DNA of 51,922 nt from assembly GCA_021838945.1 (NCBI GenBank), contig JAKCCH010000012.1, forward strand, positions 1-51,922, written 5' to 3'. The stretch is from Actinomycetes bacterium. Its GTDB lineage: Bacteria > Actinomycetota > Acidimicrobiia > Acidimicrobiales > Bog-793. Every line of letters starts with the position of its first letter. The stretch's first letter is position 1. The notes under the pieces were generated by a model that was not told where the DNA came from, did not search any database, and was given only the letters and a program-made list of their open reading frames with translations. Positions 1-9,291 of the stretch are shown in pieces. The position numbers and the translations under genes are program-made.

Positions 1-71
1 GTCGGCCGCAGCGTCGGGATGTCCGGCGCGTCGAGCGCCCGGCCGCGGCATTCGCCGCCGATGACACGCAT
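1..71 (-). CDS. rsmD: 16S rRNA (guanine966-N2)-methyltransferase RsmD, N-terminal fragment
   Basis: Only the first 23 codons lie in the window; the gene runs off the left edge. Reading the minus strand from the ATG at 71 gives MRVIGGECRGRALDAPDIP followed by TLRP, which is the standard RsmD opening (MRVIaGxxrGRxLxxP...RPT). RsmD methylates G966 of 16S rRNA during 30S assembly. It starts 29 nt after the recG stop on the same strand, and recG-rsmD adjacency is common in actinobacteria, so the two are probably co-transcribed. The catalytic domain is outside the window. Identification rests on the short N-terminal signature plus context. Confidence 0.8.
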   Translation of the reverse strand, partial: MRVIGGECRGRALDAPDIPTLRP

Positions 72-100
72 CGTCCCGGGCTCCCCGGCGGCGCTCGCGG

Positions 101-2344
101 TCAGCTCCGGAAGAGGTACTCGGCCTCGTCCGGCGACACGAGCGCTTGAACCTCTTCTTGCAGCAACGACTCGTGCTCCTCGTAAGCCGGGTCGTCCATG
201 ATCTCGGTCGCCACGCGCCGGGACTCGAGCACGAGGTCCCGGTGGTCGCGCAGGTTGGCCAGCTTCAAGTCGGTGCGCCCCTTCTGACGGGCGCCGAGGA
301 CGGTGCCTTCGCGCCTCAGCGCGAGGTCCTCCTCGGCGAGCTCGAAGCCGTTCTGCGTGCGGACCATGGCCTCGAGGCGGGCTGCAGCGGTGTCCGTCAC
401 GACATCGCCCGTCAGGAGGAAGCACGAGCTCGGCAAGTCCGACCGCCCGACGCGCCCGCGCAGCTGGTGCAGCTGCGCGATCCCGAAGCGATCGGCGTCC
501 TCGATGACCATCACCGTCGCGTTCGGCACGTCCACACCGACCTCGATGACCGTCGTCGACACGAGCACGTCGAGCTCGTGGTCCCGGAACGCCTGCATCA
601 CGGGCTCCTTCTCCTTCGGCGCCATCTGCCCGTGAAGGAGCCCGACCCTCGAGCCCCCGAGGGGACCGGAGGAGAGGCGCTCGTGCTCCTCGACGGCCGA
701 GCGCGGCGGGCGGCGCTCGCCATGCAGCTCCGCGGGATCGAGCAGCGCCCCCTTGTCGCCTGCGGCACCGCCGTCCTCCTCGTCGTCCTCGCCGGCGACG
801 GCATCGGGATCTTCCGGCTCCTCGTCGGCGGCCACCGCGCCTCCCCCGACGAGCGGGCACACGACGTATGCCTGCTGGCCGGCCGACACGGCCTCGAGCA
901 CGCGCTTCCAGGCCGTCTGCTCCCGCCGTTCGCCCTCGAGCCAGCGCGTCTCGATCGTCGTGCGGCCGGCCGGGAGCTCGTCGAGGGTCGTGTGGTCGAG
1001 GTCGCCGTAGACCGTCATGGCCGCCGTCCGGGGGATCGGCGTCGCCGTCATCACCAGCAGGTCCGGATCGAGCGACGCCTTCTCTGAGAGGGCAGCTCGC
1101 TGCTCCACGCCGAAACGGTGCTGCTCGTCGACGACGACGACGCCGAGCGCGGCGAAGTCGACCCCCTCGGAGATGAGGGCGTGAGTGCCGATCACGAGGT
1201 CGACCGAGCCTTGCGCGAGCCCGTCGAGGATGCGCCCACGGTCAGCGCCGGACGTCCTGTTCGTGAGCAGCTCCACTGTGAGGGGACGCTCTCCGCCGAG
1301 CCGGCCCGGGTCCGGCACGACGAGCCCCTCGAGCAGCCGCATGGCCGACAGGTGGTGCTGTTCGGCGAGCACCTCGGTCGGAACCATGAACGCGCCCTGG
1401 TACCCGCCTTCGATGCCGACCAGCAGAGCCGAGAGCGCCACGACCGTCTTCCCGGCCCCGACGTCGCCCTGCAGCAGCCGGTTCATGGGGTGTGGTGACG
1501 CCAGGTCCTCGGTGATCCTGGCGATCGCCTGGCGCTGCGCACCGGTCAGCTCGAACGGCAGGCGGTCGAGGTACTGCTGGAGGAGCACGCCCCCACTCCG
1601 GTGCGCGATCCCGTTCGACGAGGCGTCGGTGGCACGGCGGCGCGCCGCGAGCAACATCTGCAGGCGCAGCAACTCGTCGAAGGCGAGGCGCCGCCGGGCG
1701 GCATCCTTGTCCTCCAACGTCTCGGGCAGGTGGACGTCGTGGAATGCCGCAGTCCTCGGCAGGAGGCGAAGCTCGGCGCGGACCGGCCCGGGCAGCGGAT
1801 CCGCGAACTCCTTCGCCCGGTCGAGCGCCTCCTCGACGTAGCGACCGATCTCGAGCGACGACACGGCCGCCTTGCCCGACTGGCGGTAGATCGGGACGAT
1901 GCGCCCGGTCTGATCCCCGACGAGGTCGACGACAGGGTTCGCCATCTGCCGCTTTCCCCGGTAGACGGCGACCTTCCCGAACACTGTCACGATCTGCCCG
2001 GACGAAAAGCGTCTCGCCTGCCACGGCTGGTTGAAGAACGTGCACACGAGCGTTCCGGTGCCGTCGTGGACGAGGATCTCGGCGAGAAGGCGGCCGGTCC
2101 TGAAACGGCGGGAGCTGGAGCGAGACACCTCGGCCGTCACCACGGCCTCCTCACCCTCCGCGAGGTCGGCGATGTCCGACTGGTTGGTCCGATCGACGTA
2201 CTTGCGGGGGTAGTGCGTGAGGAGGTCGAGCACGCTCTCGATCCCGAGCTGCCGGAGGGCCGCCGCCTTGCGGGCGCTCACCTTCTCCAGCTCGGTGACG
2301 GGCAGCCGGCGGAGCTGCTCGAGGTGTCGTCCGGCGGGAGGCAC
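101..2344 (-). CDS. recG: ATP-dependent DNA helicase RecG
   Basis: A 747-residue superfamily 2 helicase that remodels stalled replication forks and Holliday junctions. An N-terminal wedge/OB region (about 1-200) is followed by the helicase core with Walker A GDVGAGKT (about 293-300), DEQH box (406-409), TATPIPRT (about 433-440), and the C-terminal GRVGRSD and QNGFELAEEDL segments typical of RecG. Between the two helicase lobes, after VVCPLV, is a long acidic insert of roughly 60 residues rich in D/E and A; such inserts occur in actinobacterial RecG. GTG start at 2344 lies 14 nt after the upstream DAK2 gene, with an AGCAGG-like ribosome site. Operon order is DAK2 gene - recG - rsmD. Confidence 0.95.
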   Translation of the reverse strand: MPPAGRHLEQLRRLPVTELEKVSARKAAALRQLGIESVLDLLTHYPRKYVDRTNQSDIADLAEGEEAVVTAEVSRSSSRRFRTGRLLAEILVHDGTGTLVCTFFNQPWQARRFSSGQIVTVFGKVAVYRGKRQMANPVVDLVGDQTGRIVPIYRQSGKAAVSSLEIGRYVEEALDRAKEFADPLPGPVRAELRLLPRTAAFHDVHLPETLEDKDAARRRLAFDELLRLQMLLAARRRATDASSNGIAHRSGGVLLQQYLDRLPFELTGAQRQAIARITEDLASPHPMNRLLQGDVGAGKTVVALSALLVGIEGGYQGAFMVPTEVLAEQHHLSAMRLLEGLVVPDPGRLGGERPLTVELLTNRTSGADRGRILDGLAQGSVDLVIGTHALISEGVDFAALGVVVVDEQHRFGVEQRAALSEKASLDPDLLVMTATPIPRTAAMTVYGDLDHTTLDELPAGRTTIETRWLEGERREQTAWKRVLEAVSAGQQAYVVCPLVGGGAVAADEEPEDPDAVAGEDDEEDGGAAGDKGALLDPAELHGERRPPRSAVEEHERLSSGPLGGSRVGLLHGQMAPKEKEPVMQAFRDHELDVLVSTTVIEVGVDVPNATVMVIEDADRFGIAQLHQLRGRVGRSDLPSSCFLLTGDVVTDTAAARLEAMVRTQNGFELAEEDLALRREGTVLGARQKGRTDLKLANLRDHRDLVLESRRVATEIMDDPAYEEHESLLQEEVQALVSPDEAEYLFRS

Positions 2345-2358
2345 GACCTGCTGCTCGG

Positions 2359-4074
2359 TTACTCAGTCGCGATGAGGTACGGGTACAGCGGCTGGCCCCC
2401 ATCGTGGATCTCGACGGAGACGCCGGGGCGGTTCTCGGTCAGCCATTCGGTGATGCGGCGGGTGTCGGCCGGTTTCGCGCCCTGCCCCTCGATGAGCGTC
2501 ACGATCTCGTGGCGCTCGGTGACGATGCGGTCGAGCAGCTCGCATGCGGCTTCGGCCGGGCCTGCGGCGACCACCTCGATCCCCCCGCGGGTGAGGCCGA
2601 TCCAGTCGCCCTCCTCGACGCGCCCCGCCGGGGTGTCGCTGTCGCGGATCGCTTGCGTCACCTCGCCCGCCACGACCCGGGCGGCGGCCGCCGACATGCC
2701 CGCCGCGTTGTCCGCCGCGGACGCCTCCGGGTCGTACTCGAGCAGCGCGGCGAAGCCCTCCTGGATGCCCGCCGTCGCCACCACCTGCGTCGGCTTCGAC
2801 GCCACCTCGGCCGCTTGGCGGGCGACGGCGAAGATGTTCTTGTTGTTCGGGAGGAGGACCACCTCCTTTGCTTGCACGTGCTCGATCATCTCGAGGATCT
2901 CGGCCGTCGACGGGTTCATGGACTGGCCGCCCGCGACGATGTGCCGCGCGCCGAGAGAGTGGAATATGCGCCGGATCCCGTCACCTGTCGCGACGGCGAT
3001 GACCGAGGTGGTCTGGGGCGGCCCTGTCTCCTCCGGCTCGGCGGCTCCGCCGAACTCCTCCGCCGCCCGCCGTACCCAGGACTCCTCCTCCACCTGCTCG
3101 AGGAGGTCGGTCACGCGGATGGAGCGGGGGCGACCGGCGTCGAGCGCCGCCTCGATGGCGCTGCCGATGTCGTTCGTGTGGATGTGGCAGTTCCAGAGCC
3201 CGTCGCCACCGACGACCACGATCGAGTCCCCGATGCCGGCCCAGACCTCCTTGAAGGCCGGCACGAGCTCGTCGGACGCCTCCAGGAAGTACATGACCTC
3301 GTAGCGGAGGTCACCCACGTTCTCGGCCTCCACCACCTCGTCGAAACCCCGCAGCTCCTCCTCCTCGCCCACCGACACGCTCACGCCGATCTCGCCTCGT
3401 TCGAGGTTGCGCGCCACCTGCGCGGGCAGCGGCAGTCGGGCGGGCATCGGTCTCCCGGAGATCTCGTGCACGAACGCGTCGAAGAGGAGGACCAGTCCGG
3501 CGCCGCCGGCGTCGACCACCCCCGCCTGCTGCAGCACGGCCAGCTGCTCGGGCGTGTGCGCGAGGGCTTCGACAGCGGCGTCCCGGGCGGTGCTCGCCAC
3601 CGTCGGGAGGTCGGCCCCGTCGGTCGTGGCCGCCCGCGACGCCTCTGCGGCGGCCGCCGCGACCGTGAGGATCGTCCCCTCCACCGGTCGCATGACACTG
3701 GCTCGGGCGGCCGTGTTCGCCTCCTCGAGGCCGGAGGCGAAGACGGCGGCTCCGATGCCGTCGGGCGCCGCGGCGAAGGCGTGCGAGAGGCCGCGGAGCA
3801 TCTGGCACAGGATGACGCCGGAGTTGCCCCGGGCGCCCATGAGCGAGCCGTGCGCGATGGCCTTGCAGACCGCGTCGAGGTCGTGCCCGTCGCGGACCTC
3901 GTCGAGCTCCCTCGTGACAGACTCGAGCGTGAGGTGCATGTTGGTCCCGGTGTCGCCGTCGGGGACCGGGTAGACGTTCAGGTGGTTGATCGTGTCCCGG
4001 TGTGCCGCGAGCGCTCCCTCGAACGCCGACATCACCCTCGCGAGCTCGGGAGCGCGCAGGCTCGTCCGGGTCAC
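2359..4074 (-). CDS. DAK2-domain protein of the YloV/FakA family
   Basis: About 571 residues. The N-terminal DAK2 (dihydroxyacetone-kinase L-like) domain carries NVYPVPDGDTGTNM, the Mg-ATP binding aspartate loop, and GARGNSGVILCQ. A long C-terminal part includes VVLLPNNKNIF and EGDWIGLTRGG, as in YloV/FakA. FakA is the ATP-binding subunit of bacterial fatty acid kinase and works with a DegV-type FakB; no FakB-like gene is in this window, so the substrate is inferred only. The open frame continues upstream to 4290 across the rpmB promoter, so I chose the GTG at 4074, which places the usual short stretch before the DAK2 domain. No clear Shine-Dalgarno precedes it. recG follows 14 nt downstream. 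Confidence 0.85.
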   Translation of the reverse strand: MTRTSLRAPELARVMSAFEGALAAHRDTINHLNVYPVPDGDTGTNMHLTLESVTRELDEVRDGHDLDAVCKAIAHGSLMGARGNSGVILCQMLRGLSHAFAAAPDGIGAAVFASGLEEANTAARASVMRPVEGTILTVAAAAAEASRAATTDGADLPTVASTARDAAVEALAHTPEQLAVLQQAGVVDAGGAGLVLLFDAFVHEISGRPMPARLPLPAQVARNLERGEIGVSVSVGEEEELRGFDEVVEAENVGDLRYEVMYFLEASDELVPAFKEVWAGIGDSIVVVGGDGLWNCHIHTNDIGSAIEAALDAGRPRSIRVTDLLEQVEEESWVRRAAEEFGGAAEPEETGPPQTTSVIAVATGDGIRRIFHSLGARHIVAGGQSMNPSTAEILEMIEHVQAKEVVLLPNNKNIFAVARQAAEVASKPTQVVATAGIQEGFAALLEYDPEASAADNAAGMSAAAARVVAGEVTQAIRDSDTPAGRVEEGDWIGLTRGGIEVVAAGPAEAACELLDRIVTERHEIVTLIEGQGAKPADTRRITEWLTENRPGVSVEIHDGGQPLYPYLIATE

Positions 4075-4120
4075 TCGTGGAGGTCCGATCGGGCGCGTCG
4101 GGACGACCTCATGGCGGAGG

Positions 4121-4130
4121 ATGGTAACCT
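4121..4130. promoter_or_regulatory. Overlapping divergent -10 elements between rpmB and the DAK2 gene
   Basis: The ten bases ATGGTAACCT hold a TAACCT -10-like hexamer for the plus strand (4125-4130, towards rpmB) and TACCAT for the minus strand (4126-4121, towards the DAK2 gene). Both match TANNNT. No convincing -35 hexamer is visible for either, as is common in actinobacteria. If both are used, RNA polymerase can bind in only one direction at a time. This is a motif match only. Confidence 0.35.
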
Positions 4131-4175
4131 CGTAGGCCGTTCCCGGCAGTTCCTGCGAATGGAGTGACGCGTCCG

Positions 4176-4391
4176 ATGGCAGCCGTGTGTGAAATCTGTG
4201 GCAAGCACCCCGGCTTCGGGATGAGCGTGTCGTTCTCGCACCGCCGCAACAAGCGGCGCTGGAACCCGAACATCCAGCGGACCCGGGCACTCGTCAACGG
4301 CACGCCGAAGCACATCCACGTGTGCACGGGTTGCCTGCGGGCCGGGAAGGTGACGAAGCCGCTGCGGCGCAAGGCCGGCCAGTCGGCCTGA
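4176..4391 (+). CDS. rpmB: 50S ribosomal protein L28
   Basis: A 71-residue L28 of the zinc-binding (C+) type. It opens [20 protein letters not shown] and keeps the [12 protein letters not shown] motif, with cysteine pairs CEIC near the start and CTGC near residue 50 as metal ligands. The ATG at 4176 is preceded by GGAG 11 nt upstream; a GTG at 4164 in the same frame would add four residues absent from L28 proteins. It is divergent from the DAK2 gene and convergent with thiL 17 nt away. The thiL / rpmB / DAK2 / recG neighbourhood is common in actinobacteria. Confidence 0.96.
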   Translation: MAAVCEICGKHPGFGMSVSFSHRRNKRRWNPNIQRTRALVNGTPKHIHVCTGCLRAGKVTKPLRRKAGQSA

Positions 4392-4408
4392 GCTTCAGCC
4401 GTCCGGAG

Positions 4409-5392
4409 TCACAGCGGGTGCACCCAGCCCCCGAGCGGAGCCGGCGCACCGCGTAGCGTCACGAGGGCGCCGTGCCCCTCCGGCGCTTCCCTGCACCGCC
4501 CGATCCTGATCGGCCTCTGCAGGCCTTCGCCGGCGAACGCCTCCTCGACGTCGAGGCCGGCGGGCGTGCTGAAGACGAGCTCGTAGTCCTCCCCGCCACC
4601 GAGCGCCAGCTCCTCGGTCGCGCCCGGAGCGACGGGGACATGCTCGAGGTCGATCGCGACCCCGGACTCCGCCGCAAGATGCCCAGCGTCGCGTACGAGC
4701 CCGTCGGAGACGTCGATCATCGCCGTCGCACCGAGCTCGGCGGCGAAGCGACCCTCGCGCGCACGGGCGCTCGGGCGCAGATAGGCACGGACGAGGGGAT
4801 CGCCGGTCGACACGGGTGCCGACGCCTCGGCGCGCCCTGCGCGCAACCTCGCGAGCCCCGCCGCCGAGGAGCCGAGCGCACCGGTGCACCAGACGACGTC
4901 GCCCACCGAGGCGCCCGAGCGCAGCACCGGCCCGGTGCCGGCCGTCTCGCCGAGGATGGCGACCGAGACGAAGACTGCCGGCCCGACAGAGAGGTCACCG
5001 CCGACGAGCGCGAGACCGTGATGGTCCGCCGACGCCATCAAGCCTGAGAAGAGGTCGTCGAGCGGCGTGCCAGGTGGTGCTCCGACACCGCAGACGGCGT
5101 GCGTCGGGATCCCTCCCATCGCCGCGATGTCGCTCACGTTGACTTCGAGCGACTTCCAGCCGACGTCCTCGAGCGAACCCAGCAGCAGGTCGAAGTGCAC
5201 GCCTTCGATCAGCACGTCGACGGCGAACAGGGCCTTGCCCCTCGCTGGGCGGAGGACCGCCGCGTCGTCGCCGAGATGGACCTCGCCCCTTCGCGGCACT
5301 CGGGTCGAGAGCGCGCCCCGCAGCCGCGCGAGCAACTCGTCCTCGCCGCGAGCAGCTCCAGGCAGAGGGCCCGCCGGCGGCCGGTCGGTCAT
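4409..5392 (-). CDS. thiL: Thiamine-monophosphate kinase
   Basis: A 327-residue ThiL, the last enzyme of thiamine diphosphate synthesis (TMP + ATP to TDP + ADP). The PurM-like fold motifs are present: GDDAAVL for metal binding near the N-terminus, SDIAAMGG, VGGDLSVGP, DVSDGL and GGGEDYEL near the C-terminus. The ATG at 5392 gives MTDRPPAG and a normal ThiL N-terminus; the frame extends 13 codons further without homology. No other thiamine gene and no TPP riboswitch is visible nearby. It is divergent from pckG across a 254-bp spacer. Confidence 0.93.
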   Translation of the reverse strand: MTDRPPAGPLPGAARGEDELLARLRGALSTRVPRRGEVHLGDDAAVLRPARGKALFAVDVLIEGVHFDLLLGSLEDVGWKSLEVNVSDIAAMGGIPTHAVCGVGAPPGTPLDDLFSGLMASADHHGLALVGGDLSVGPAVFVSVAILGETAGTGPVLRSGASVGDVVWCTGALGSSAAGLARLRAGRAEASAPVSTGDPLVRAYLRPSARAREGRFAAELGATAMIDVSDGLVRDAGHLAAESGVAIDLEHVPVAPGATEELALGGGEDYELVFSTPAGLDVEEAFAGEGLQRPIRIGRCREAPEGHGALVTLRGAPAPLGGWVHPL

Positions 5393-5535
5393 CGTTGCAC
5401 ACGCTCGCGCACAGGCGAAGGGTACCGGCACTCACCGCAGAGACCCCTGCTCGGGGGTCGAGCGGGCGTCCTCGCGGCACGGCACCAACCGCAGGCGTCG
5501 TGCGAGGTTGCCGAGGGTATGCGGGATAGGCGGAC

Positions 5536-5565
5536 TTGGGCACGACTCGGCGATGCGCGTACGAT
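5536..5565 (+). promoter_or_regulatory. Candidate promoter of pckG
   Basis: TTGGGC (5536-5541) and TACGAT (5560-5565) are separated by 18 bp, a fair match to a sigma-70-type promoter, 81 bp upstream of the pckG start. The rest of the 254-bp thiL/pckG spacer shows no gene and no clear riboswitch. Motif-based prediction only. Confidence 0.4.
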
Positions 5566-5646
5566 CGGGGCACGCTGTGCCGCGGCCCCCGCCACCCGCG
5601 GAGCTCGGGTCGCTGAGGACCCCGTGAGAAAGGATCGCTGCAGAAC

Positions 5647-7440
5647 ATGCCTCCGACGAGCAATGGCAAGCTTCTCGAGTGGGTCGACGAGGTCGCAGCC
5701 CTGACCCAGCCGGCACGGATCGAGTGGTGCGACGGCTCGGCGGACGAGTACGACCGGCTGACACGGCTGCTCGTTGACCAGGGCACGTTCACGAGGCTGT
5801 CGGAGGCCAAGCGCCCGAACTCGTACTGGTCCCACTCCGACGTCCGGGACGTCGCCCGCGTCGAGAGCCGGACGTACATCGCGTCGGCGAAGGAGGAGGA
5901 CGCCGGGCCGAACAACAACTGGATGGACCCGCACGAGCTGAGGGAGACGTTGAGGGGCCTGTTTCGGGGCAGCATGCGCGGGAGGACGATGTACGTCGTC
6001 CCGTTCTCGATGGGACCGCTCGGCTCGCCGATCGCGGAGATCGGCGTCGAGATCACGGACTCGGCGTACGTGGCGGTGAGCTTGCGGATCATGACCCGGA
6101 TGGGCCGTGGCGCTCTCGAGGTCCTCGGCGAGGACGGCGACTTCGTGCCCTGCCTCCACTCGGTCGGGGTGCCGCTCGAGGAGGGGCGGGCAGACGTCGC
6201 ATGGCCGTGCAACCCGGACAACCTCTACATCGCCCACTTCCCTGAGACGCGAGAGATCTGGTCCTTCGGGTCCGGCTACGGCGGCAACGCGCTGCTCGGG
6301 AAGAAGTGCTTCGCGCTGCGGATCGCGTCGGTCATGGCACGCGACGAGGGTTGGCTCGCCGAGCACATGCTGATCCTCAAGCTCACGTCGCCGGACGGCG
6401 AGGTCCGTTACGTCACGGGCGCCTTCCCCTCCGCCTGCGGCAAGACGAACCTCGCCATGCTCATCCCCACCATGCCGGGCTGGAAGGTCGAGACGATCGG
6501 CGACGACATCTGCTGGATGAAGGTCGGCCCGGACGGCATGTTGCGGGCGATCAACCCCGAGGCGGGTTTCTTCGGGGTTGCTCCCGGCACGAACATGGAG
6601 ACGAACCCGAACGCCATCCTCACCCTGGCAGCGAACTGCATCTTCACGAACACGGCGCTCACCGACGACGGCGACATCTGGTGGGAGGGGCTGACCGAGG
6701 ACCCGCCGGCTCACTGCACGAGCTGGACCGGCGAGGAGTGGACGCCTGCGAGCGACCAGCCGGCTGCGCACCCGAACTCCCGCTTCACGGTGCCCGCGAG
6801 CCAGGACCCGGCCATCGCCCCGGAGTGGGAGGACCCGTCCGGCGTCCCGATCTCCGCCATCCTCTTCGGTGGACGGCGCGCATCGGTCGTGCCGCTCGTG
6901 CACGAGAGCTACGACTGGGCGCACGGCGTGTTCATGGGGTCGATCATGGCCTCGGAGACGACCGCCGCCGCCGCCGGAGCGGTCGGGCACCTGCGGAGGG
7001 ACCCCTTTGCGATGCTCCCGTTCTGCGGCTACAACATGGCCGACTACTGGTCGCACTGGCTGTCGTTCCAGGAGCGCCTCGACGGCGACAAGCTCCCGAG
7101 GATCTTCTACGTGAACTGGTTCAGGAAGTCCTCCGACGGCCGTTGGCTCTGGCCCGGCTTCGGCGAGAACAGCCGTGTCCTCGAGTGGGTGTTCGAGCGC
7201 TGCGCCGGTCGTGGCGAGGCGGTCGAGTCGCCGATCGGGTACCTGCCGGCGAAAGGCGCCATCTCGACTGACGGCCTCGACGTCCCCCCCGAGGACATGG
7301 AGGAGGTTCTGCGGGTCGACACCGATGAGTGGCTCGCCGAGATCCCGCTCATCGAGGAGTACTACGCCCGCTTCGGTGACCGGGTGCCTCCGGCGCTCGT
7401 CAAGCAGCTCGAGGCGCTGGAGAACCGGCTCCGCGGTTGA
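5647..7440 (+). CDS. pckG: Phosphoenolpyruvate carboxykinase (GTP)
   Basis: A 597-residue GTP-type PEPCK converting oxaloacetate + GTP to PEP + CO2 + GDP, the entry step of gluconeogenesis. The kinase P-loop reads FPSACGKTN with Cys264 and Lys266, the hallmark of the GTP class. Other family blocks are visible: [39 protein letters not shown] near the guanine pocket and PFCGYNM. Length is normal (about 600). The ATG at 5647 follows AAAGGA about 13 nt upstream. It is transcribed alone and converges on the MFS gene 15 nt downstream with no obvious hairpin. It fits with the acetyl-CoA assimilation genes further on, because growth on C2 or ketone substrates needs PEPCK. Confidence 0.97.
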   Translation: MPPTSNGKLLEWVDEVAALTQPARIEWCDGSADEYDRLTRLLVDQGTFTRLSEAKRPNSYWSHSDVRDVARVESRTYIASAKEEDAGPNNNWMDPHELRETLRGLFRGSMRGRTMYVVPFSMGPLGSPIAEIGVEITDSAYVAVSLRIMTRMGRGALEVLGEDGDFVPCLHSVGVPLEEGRADVAWPCNPDNLYIAHFPETREIWSFGSGYGGNALLGKKCFALRIASVMARDEGWLAEHMLILKLTSPDGEVRYVTGAFPSACGKTNLAMLIPTMPGWKVETIGDDICWMKVGPDGMLRAINPEAGFFGVAPGTNMETNPNAILTLAANCIFTNTALTDDGDIWWEGLTEDPPAHCTSWTGEEWTPASDQPAAHPNSRFTVPASQDPAIAPEWEDPSGVPISAILFGGRRASVVPLVHESYDWAHGVFMGSIMASETTAAAAGAVGHLRRDPFAMLPFCGYNMADYWSHWLSFQERLDGDKLPRIFYVNWFRKSSDGRWLWPGFGENSRVLEWVFERCAGRGEAVESPIGYLPAKGAISTDGLDVPPEDMEEVLRVDTDEWLAEIPLIEEYYARFGDRVPPALVKQLEALENRLRG

Positions 7441-7455
7441 GCCGGGCTCGCCCGC

Positions 7456-8994
7456 TCAGCTGCCTGCGCGCCCACCCGACATCACCCGTCCCGGGCTGTG
7501 TCGGCCTCGGGCTCGGCTTGCGGCCCGAGCCGCCCGTGACTCCCGGGTCGACGGCACCCGCTCGGAGCGGCCGAGCGACCGCCTGAGAGAGAAGTGGAAG
7601 GCCGCCGCCACCGCGCAGGCCGTCGCGATGAGGATGTCCCCGGAACGCAGCGAGAAGCCGATCACCACCGCGACGACCCCGCACACCACCCACGCGAGCT
7701 GCAACTGCGTCTCGAAACGTGCGAACGCGCGCCCCAACGCCGCCGGTGGCACGTAGCGCTGCACGACCGAGTCGAAGGCCGGCTTGGCACCCGTCGTGCC
7801 CCATCCGACCACGAACGCGAGCAGCGGCTGCACGGCGAGCGACCCACCCCAGCCGGACAGCAGTCCAGCGAGCGCCACCCCGATGAGTGCTGAGGCGATG
7901 ATCTGCTGCTCGGACAGCGTCCGCCGGAGCCACGGCACGAGCAGCGACCCGAGCAGGCCGCCGACACCGCTCGCCACGATCACCGCGCCGTACCACCACG
8001 TGGCGGCCTGGAGCGAGCGGAGGGCGAAGGCGAGGAAGAAGGTCATGAACCCGAGGGCGCCGCGCAGCACGGTCATGGCGAGCAAGGCGACGGTGACCTC
8101 GGGAACGAACAGCGGCAGGCCGAGGCGCTGCCGCTCCGCCTTGACGTCGACCCGGGATCGACGCTCGAGGAGCTCGGCCACCGACAGGCGCCGGTCCGTC
8201 CCCGCGCCCTGTGCCGAGGCCGACCTCCGCCCGTAGATCAGACCGCCAGGGCCACCCGGCAGCGGTTCGGGAGCGGGTAGGGGCGCAGGACGAACCGGTC
8301 CGTGGAACGGACGCCCGTCCTCGGCCAGGCCCATCGGCTCGACCGGTCCGGGCAGCGTGCGGGTCTTCGGGAGCCGGGCCGCCGCGACGGCGGCCACGAG
8401 GAACACGAGGAAGTCGATGCGCAACACCCACGACGCTCCGAGCTGCAGGAACGCGATACCGATGGGCGAGATCGTGAACCCGGACAATCCCGCCAGCACA
8501 GCCAGCTTGGCGTTCGCCGAGGCGAGGTCGTCATCGCCGTTCGTCATCGTCGGGATCACCGCCGCCTTGCCGACGAGGTACAGCTTGGAGAGGACGAGGA
8601 AGCCGAAGGCCTCGGGGAAGAGCAGGAGTCCCTTGAGGTTGTCCGACATCGACAGCACCAGCAACGCGCTCCCGCCGCACGCGACAGCGATGCCCGCTCG
8701 CCGGGCAGTCGTCCCGCGGTCGATGAGGGGGCTGAGCGCAGGCGCCACGACCGCGAACGGTGCGATCGTGAGCAGGAGGTAGAGCAGGACCTTGTCCTTC
8801 GACTCGTGCGGCGAGACGGAGAAGAACAGGGAACCGGCGAGCGAGATGGTCACAAGCGTCGAGCCGGCCGAGAAGAGCGTGTGGACAAGGGCGAGCCGGC
8901 CGAAGGGCTGCGATTGGTCGAGAAGGTCGCGCAGCGCGGAGGTCAGCATCCTCGAGACTCGGGCCACTCTCCCGTTTCGCGCCACATTCGTCAT
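7456..8994 (-). CDS. MFS transporter
   Basis: A membrane protein of up to 512 residues with about 12 hydrophobic segments, divided by a charged cytoplasmic loop near residues 210-280 (RTLPGPVEP through ERQRLGLPLFVP). The overall layout is that of the major facilitator superfamily; substrate cannot be told. It resembles the large actinobacterial MFS proteins of unknown cargo. The start is uncertain: the first ATG (8994) has no Shine-Dalgarno site, and ATG at 8949 (MLTSALRDLL) is a possible alternative. Divergent from the Lrp-domain gene; convergent with pckG. Confidence 0.75.
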   Translation of the reverse strand: MTNVARNGRVARVSRMLTSALRDLLDQSQPFGRLALVHTLFSAGSTLVTISLAGSLFFSVSPHESKDKVLLYLLLTIAPFAVVAPALSPLIDRGTTARRAGIAVACGGSALLVLSMSDNLKGLLLFPEAFGFLVLSKLYLVGKAAVIPTMTNGDDDLASANAKLAVLAGLSGFTISPIGIAFLQLGASWVLRIDFLVFLVAAVAAARLPKTRTLPGPVEPMGLAEDGRPFHGPVRPAPLPAPEPLPGGPGGLIYGRRSASAQGAGTDRRLSVAELLERRSRVDVKAERQRLGLPLFVPEVTVALLAMTVLRGALGFMTFFLAFALRSLQAATWWYGAVIVASGVGGLLGSLLVPWLRRTLSEQQIIASALIGVALAGLLSGWGGSLAVQPLLAFVVGWGTTGAKPAFDSVVQRYVPPAALGRAFARFETQLQLAWVVCGVVAVVIGFSLRSGDILIATACAVAAAFHFSLRRSLGRSERVPSTRESRAARAASRARGRHSPGRVMSGGRAGS

Positions 8995-9050
8995 GGTAGG
9001 TGGCCGGTGTGACCACTACGATCTTCAGAAGGCGAACCCGGGAGGGACGA

Positions 9051-9287
9051 GTGTCCGTACGCGCTTACGTGCTGATTCAGACCGAGGTGGGCAAGGCGGC
9101 CTCCGTCGCGAGCAAGGTCGGCGAGATCCCCGGCGTGGTGCTCGCGGAGGACGTGACCGGGCCCTACGACGTCATCGTGCAGGCAGAGGCCGATTCGGTC
9201 GACGACCTCGGCAAGATGGTCGTGAGCCGTGTCCAGTTGATCGAAGGGATCACGCGCACGCTCACGTGCCCCGTCGTGCGTCTCTAG
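9051..9287 (+). CDS. Stand-alone Lrp/AsnC ligand-binding (RAM) domain protein
   Basis: 78 residues, MSVRAYVLIQTEVGKAASV... through TLTCPVVRL, matching the Lrp/AsnC effector-binding domain: an initial beta strand, GDYDVIV-like GPYDVIVQAEA, and a closing strand. There is no helix-turn-helix, so it cannot bind DNA alone. Such proteins form multimeric amino-acid-sensing rings and are common next to unrelated genes in actinobacteria. The GTG at 9051 is set by GGAGGG at 9041-9046; the frame is open upstream but lacks homology. A TACGAT -10-like hexamer lies at 9017-9022. It ends 4 nt from the convergent sufC stop. Confidence 0.8.
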   Translation: MSVRAYVLIQTEVGKAASVASKVGEIPGVVLAEDVTGPYDVIVQAEADSVDDLGKMVVSRVQLIEGITRTLTCPVVRL

Positions 9288-9291
9288 GGCC

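Noticed and set aside
146-4167. Long plus-strand open frames opposite recG and the DAK2 gene
   Set aside because: They are antisense shadows in high-GC DNA with Arg/Pro-rich, motif-free translations; the minus strand carries clear RecG and DAK2 motifs throughout.
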